A stretch of DNA of 16,078 bases from Methylococcales bacterium (GTDB lineage Bacteria > Pseudomonadota > Gammaproteobacteria > Methylococcales > Methylomonadaceae), in contig JAGLEW010000109.1 in assembly GCA_023144875.1 (NCBI GenBank), positions 1 to 16,078 of the forward strand, in the 5' to 3' direction. Positions within the stretch are counted from its first letter, which is position 1. The number at the start of each line of letters is the position of its first letter. Positions 13,992-16,078 of this stretch are shown piece by piece. The notes below the pieces were generated by a model. That model was given only the letters and a program-made list of their open reading frames with translations, did not search any database and was not told where the DNA came from. The position numbers and the translations under genes were made by a program.

Positions 13992-15368
13992 TTACAGTTT
14001 TCGCGCCCGAACCGCACGGCCTTTTATTTTTCCTGTAACAAAATAGCTGAGTATTTTCTGCGTTGCCATCCGATCAATCGCAATATAACTGTGTAAATCA
14101 AATAAATTTATTTTACCGATTTCAGACCCCTTTAAGCCGCCATCACCTGTTAAAGCCCCTAAAATATCCCCCACTCGAATTTTATTTTTACGCCCCATAT
14201 TAATCTGAATCGTTGACATCGTAGGCCGTACTTTAAAAGGCTTATCACGGGTTAAAGAATCCAACTCATCAACCTTATAATCCTCGTTGTGAGCCTCTTT
14301 TAAAACATCAAAGCGTCTTTTTTCACCATCCGTAAACAAACTTAACGCCAATCCTGTCGCACCTGCCCTACCCGTTCGACCAATTCTATGCACATAAATT
14401 TCAGGGTCTCGTGGCAGTTCAAAATTAATCACCACATCCAACGATTTAATATCCAAACCGCGTGCCGCCACATCGGTTGCCACCAACACCGAACAACTCT
14501 GATTACTAAAACAAGCCAACACTTGATCACGATCACGCTGTTCTAAATCCCCATGAAGCGCCAATGTTTCAATCTTATGCTGATTTAAAAATTGTGAAAC
14601 CTCACGGCATTGTATTTTTGTTTGACAAAAAACCACCGTACTTTTTGGTTGATAATGTTCAAATAAAGCCAGCAAAATATCCGTGCGTTGAAAAGCTTTC
14701 ACCTGATAAAAAGCTTGCTTAATCGTCCCTTCTAAATGTTCGGTTTCAACTTTTACCGTCACAGGATCATGCAAAACCCCTAAGCACATTTTTTTAATCG
14801 CATTAGGGTAAGTCGCTGAAAATAATAATGTTTGGCGCGTTTTTGGGGTTTCCTTAATAATCGCCTCAATCACCTCCAAAAAACCCATATCAAGCATTCG
14901 GTCGGCTTCATCCAAGACCAAGGTTTTTAAACCCTTTAAATTTAAGGTCTCTCGATTGAGATGATCTTGAATTCGCCCAGGCGTTCCTACAATAATATGT
15001 GCGCCATGACGCAAGGACGCTTTTTGATACGCAAATGATTGACCACCACATAACACCAACAACTTTATATTTGCAATACTGCGCGCTAATTTACGCAACT
15101 CTTTTGCCACTTGATCGGCTAATTCACGCGTGGGGCATAAAACCAACGCCTGTGCGCCAAAAAAACGTGGATTAATATGTTCTAACAAACCCAAGCCAAA
15201 CGCCGCCGTTTTTCCACTGCCCGTTTTTGCTTGAGCAATCAAATCTTTGCCTTGCAAAGTCGCGGGAATCGCCTGCGCTTGAATAGCAGTCATGGTCTTA
15301 TAACCTAAAGAATCCAAATTAGTAAGTTGCGCTTTTGAAAAAGGTAACGAGGAAAAAAGAGCTTGCAT
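13992..15368 (-). CDS. dbpA: ATP-dependent RNA helicase DbpA (DEAD-box)
   Basis: Cytoplasmic DEAD-box helicase that acts in large-subunit ribosome assembly through recognition of 23S rRNA hairpin 92. It has 458 aa and closely parallels E. coli DbpA throughout. Motifs: Q motif region GYKTMTAIQ (22-30), Walker A AKTGSGKT (47-54), PTRELADQV (79-87), TPGR (129-132), DEAD (153-156), SAT (184-186), ATDVAARGLD (297-306) and HRIGRTGR (327-334). The C-terminal RNA-recognition domain that separates DbpA from other DEAD-box proteins is complete, with KIRVGDILGALTGDGGL (396-412) and a terminal GKIKGRAVRARKL. No clear Shine-Dalgarno precedes ATG 15368. A TATAAT on the same strand lies about 34 nt upstream of the start. 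It converges on the DUF1501 gene. The identification is secure. Confidence 0.95.
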   Translation of the reverse strand: MQALFSSLPFSKAQLTNLDSLGYKTMTAIQAQAIPATLQGKDLIAQAKTGSGKTAAFGLGLLEHINPRFFGAQALVLCPTRELADQVAKELRKLARSIANIKLLVLCGGQSFAYQKASLRHGAHIIVGTPGRIQDHLNRETLNLKGLKTLVLDEADRMLDMGFLEVIEAIIKETPKTRQTLLFSATYPNAIKKMCLGVLHDPVTVKVETEHLEGTIKQAFYQVKAFQRTDILLALFEHYQPKSTVVFCQTKIQCREVSQFLNQHKIETLALHGDLEQRDRDQVLACFSNQSCSVLVATDVAARGLDIKSLDVVINFELPRDPEIYVHRIGRTGRAGATGLALSLFTDGEKRRFDVLKEAHNEDYKVDELDSLTRDKPFKVRPTMSTIQINMGRKNKIRVGDILGALTGDGGLKGSEIGKINLFDLHSYIAIDRMATQKILSYFVTGKIKGRAVRARKL

Positions 15369-15401
15369 TGTAAAAAACCATTCATAAAAATTAAGCGTTT
15401 G

Positions 15402-15407
15402 ATTATA
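15402..15407 (-). promoter_or_regulatory. dbpA: Candidate -10 box of the dbpA promoter
   Basis: A perfect TATAAT on the minus strand lies in the 77-nt gap upstream of dbpA, predicting a leader of roughly 25-30 nt. No good -35 hexamer is found 16-18 nt upstream, so this is only a moderate call. Confidence 0.4.
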
Positions 15408-15780
15408 CCGCGTTGCCTTGTTGAGGGCGTAGAAGGATCTAAATTTCAGTCATCAGCCAACGGTGGAAAGCCCATTCTTTGCCTTGCTTTCGGATTGGTG
15501 ACGGATTTGTCTATTTTGTCATAATCGGCTTCACTCAACACACCCAGCTTAATACCCTGTTGATTTTTCACCCACTCAATGGGGTCTTTACCTACGGCTT
15601 TTTCTAGCCTTGTTCTTATCGTTTCCAGAAGAGGGTATTCATCAAAAATAAAAGCCTGTAATTCAGCCATGATTATTTCTACTTTTTCTGTGGTTAATAC
15701 TTCTGTCGAAATACCAGCAATATCCGCTGGTTTTCCCTTTTGACTAGAAAATTTATTATCATTATGATTAGAATAAACGC

Positions 15781-15930
15781 CTTCAAGATTAGCCCTCCAT
15801 AAAGTTGCCCCTTGAAGATTAGCACCCATTAAAGTTGCTCCTTGAAGATTAGCCCTCCATTAAATTGCTCCTTGAAGATTAGCCCTCCATAAACTTGCCC
15901 CTTGAAGATTAGCCTCTTTTAAATTTGCCC
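15781..15930 (-). repeat. Five 30-bp tandem repeats within the pentapeptide-repeat gene
   Basis: Five units of exactly 30 bp begin at 15781, 15811, 15841, 15871 and 15901, each starting cttgaagattagc (with one change in the first unit). The units at 15841 and 15871 differ at only 3 of 30 positions. Each unit encodes two pentapeptides. A sixth, degenerate unit follows at 15931. Such near-identical DNA suggests recent unit duplication. Confidence 0.9.
15838..15843 (-). promoter_or_regulatory. Strong ribosome-binding site for reinitiation after the internal stop
   Basis: AAGGAG on the minus strand lies 8 nt before ATG 15829 and about 17 nt after the premature TAA. It arises from the repeat sequence itself (Gln-Gly-Ala codons) but is well placed for translation restart, giving a 127-aa product. 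Confidence 0.45.
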
Positions 15931-16078
15931 CTTGAAACTGTGCATGGCGAAAATTAGTATTTAGTAAAATACAACCTTTGAATATTGCTAATCGAAAATT
16001 GCGCCGTTGTTTATTTTGCACCGACACATAAGTCAATAATGGTTGTTTCTTTATATCAGCACCCTGCATGATTTCGAG

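Larger units (their letters stand above)
15446..16078 (-). pseudogene. Pentapeptide-repeat protein gene, interrupted by an in-frame stop (5' end off the window)
   Basis: A single reading frame enters at the right edge (open through LEIMQGAD at 16078) and continues to the TGA at 15446, except for a TAA at 15860-15862. The N-terminal part has no recognisable domain. Pentapeptide repeats follow in the A(N/T)LxxA pattern, such as FQGANLKEANLQGASLWRAN. The region after the stop continues the repeats without any frameshift and ends in an acidic, probably helical tail of about 100 residues (TTEKVEIIMAELQAFIF ... PPLADD) that I do not recognise. A single T-to-A change of a Leu TTA codon explains the stop. 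The downstream part could still be made separately: ATG 15829 has AAGGAG 8 nt upstream. Right-handed beta-helix structure is expected for the repeats; the function is unknown. ATG 16069 may be the start, or an internal Met. Confidence 0.7.

Noticed and set aside
15781..15930. Possible CRISPR array (30-bp repeats)
   Set aside because: The repeats are directly adjacent with no spacers and encode in-frame pentapeptides.

Overview
The window most likely comes from a low-G+C gammaproteobacterial (type I, Methylococcales-like) methanotroph or a related methylotroph. Three things point there. The left edge carries fhcB and fhcA of the tetrahydromethanopterin-linked C1 pathway. The right part carries a DbpA closely resembling the gammaproteobacterial protein. 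The coding regions look A+T-rich. The taxon is inferred from gene content only; no rRNA or tRNA is present.

Layout, left to right. (1) 1-2144, minus strand: fhcB then fhcA (fhcA runs off the left edge), encoding formyltransferase/hydrolase complex subunits that release formate from formyl-methanofuran-type carriers. (2) 2145-2469: divergent spacer with a 15-bp imperfect inverted repeat just upstream of the nitrate transporter. (3) 2470-5561, plus strand: a NarK-type nitrate/nitrite transporter (GTG start), a terminator-like hairpin, then thiD and thiE (thiamine synthesis, 2-nt gap). (4) 5573-8518, minus strand: a large predicted lipoprotein with WD40-like repeats and a C-terminal caspase-like (peptidase C14) domain with an intact His/Cys dyad. 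(5) 8519-9505: almost 1 kb of extremely A+T-rich non-coding DNA between divergent genes. (6) 9506-13933, plus strand: a DUF1800 lipoprotein with two Ig-like repeats, followed 21 nt later by a Tat-exported DUF1501 protein. (7) 13992-15368, minus strand: DEAD-box rRNA helicase DbpA. (8) 15446-16078, minus strand: a pentapeptide-repeat gene built on 30-bp tandem repeats. It is interrupted by one in-frame stop, with a strong ribosome-binding site and ATG just downstream, and it runs off the right edge.

Most genes are housekeeping or methylotrophy genes in short operons. The accessory-looking part is 5573-13933: the caspase-like lipoprotein and the DUF1800/DUF1501 pair face away from each other across the A+T-rich spacer, and all three products are predicted to be exported. 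Whether they work together is not shown by the sequence. I found no CRISPR array, transposase, integrase or RNA gene.
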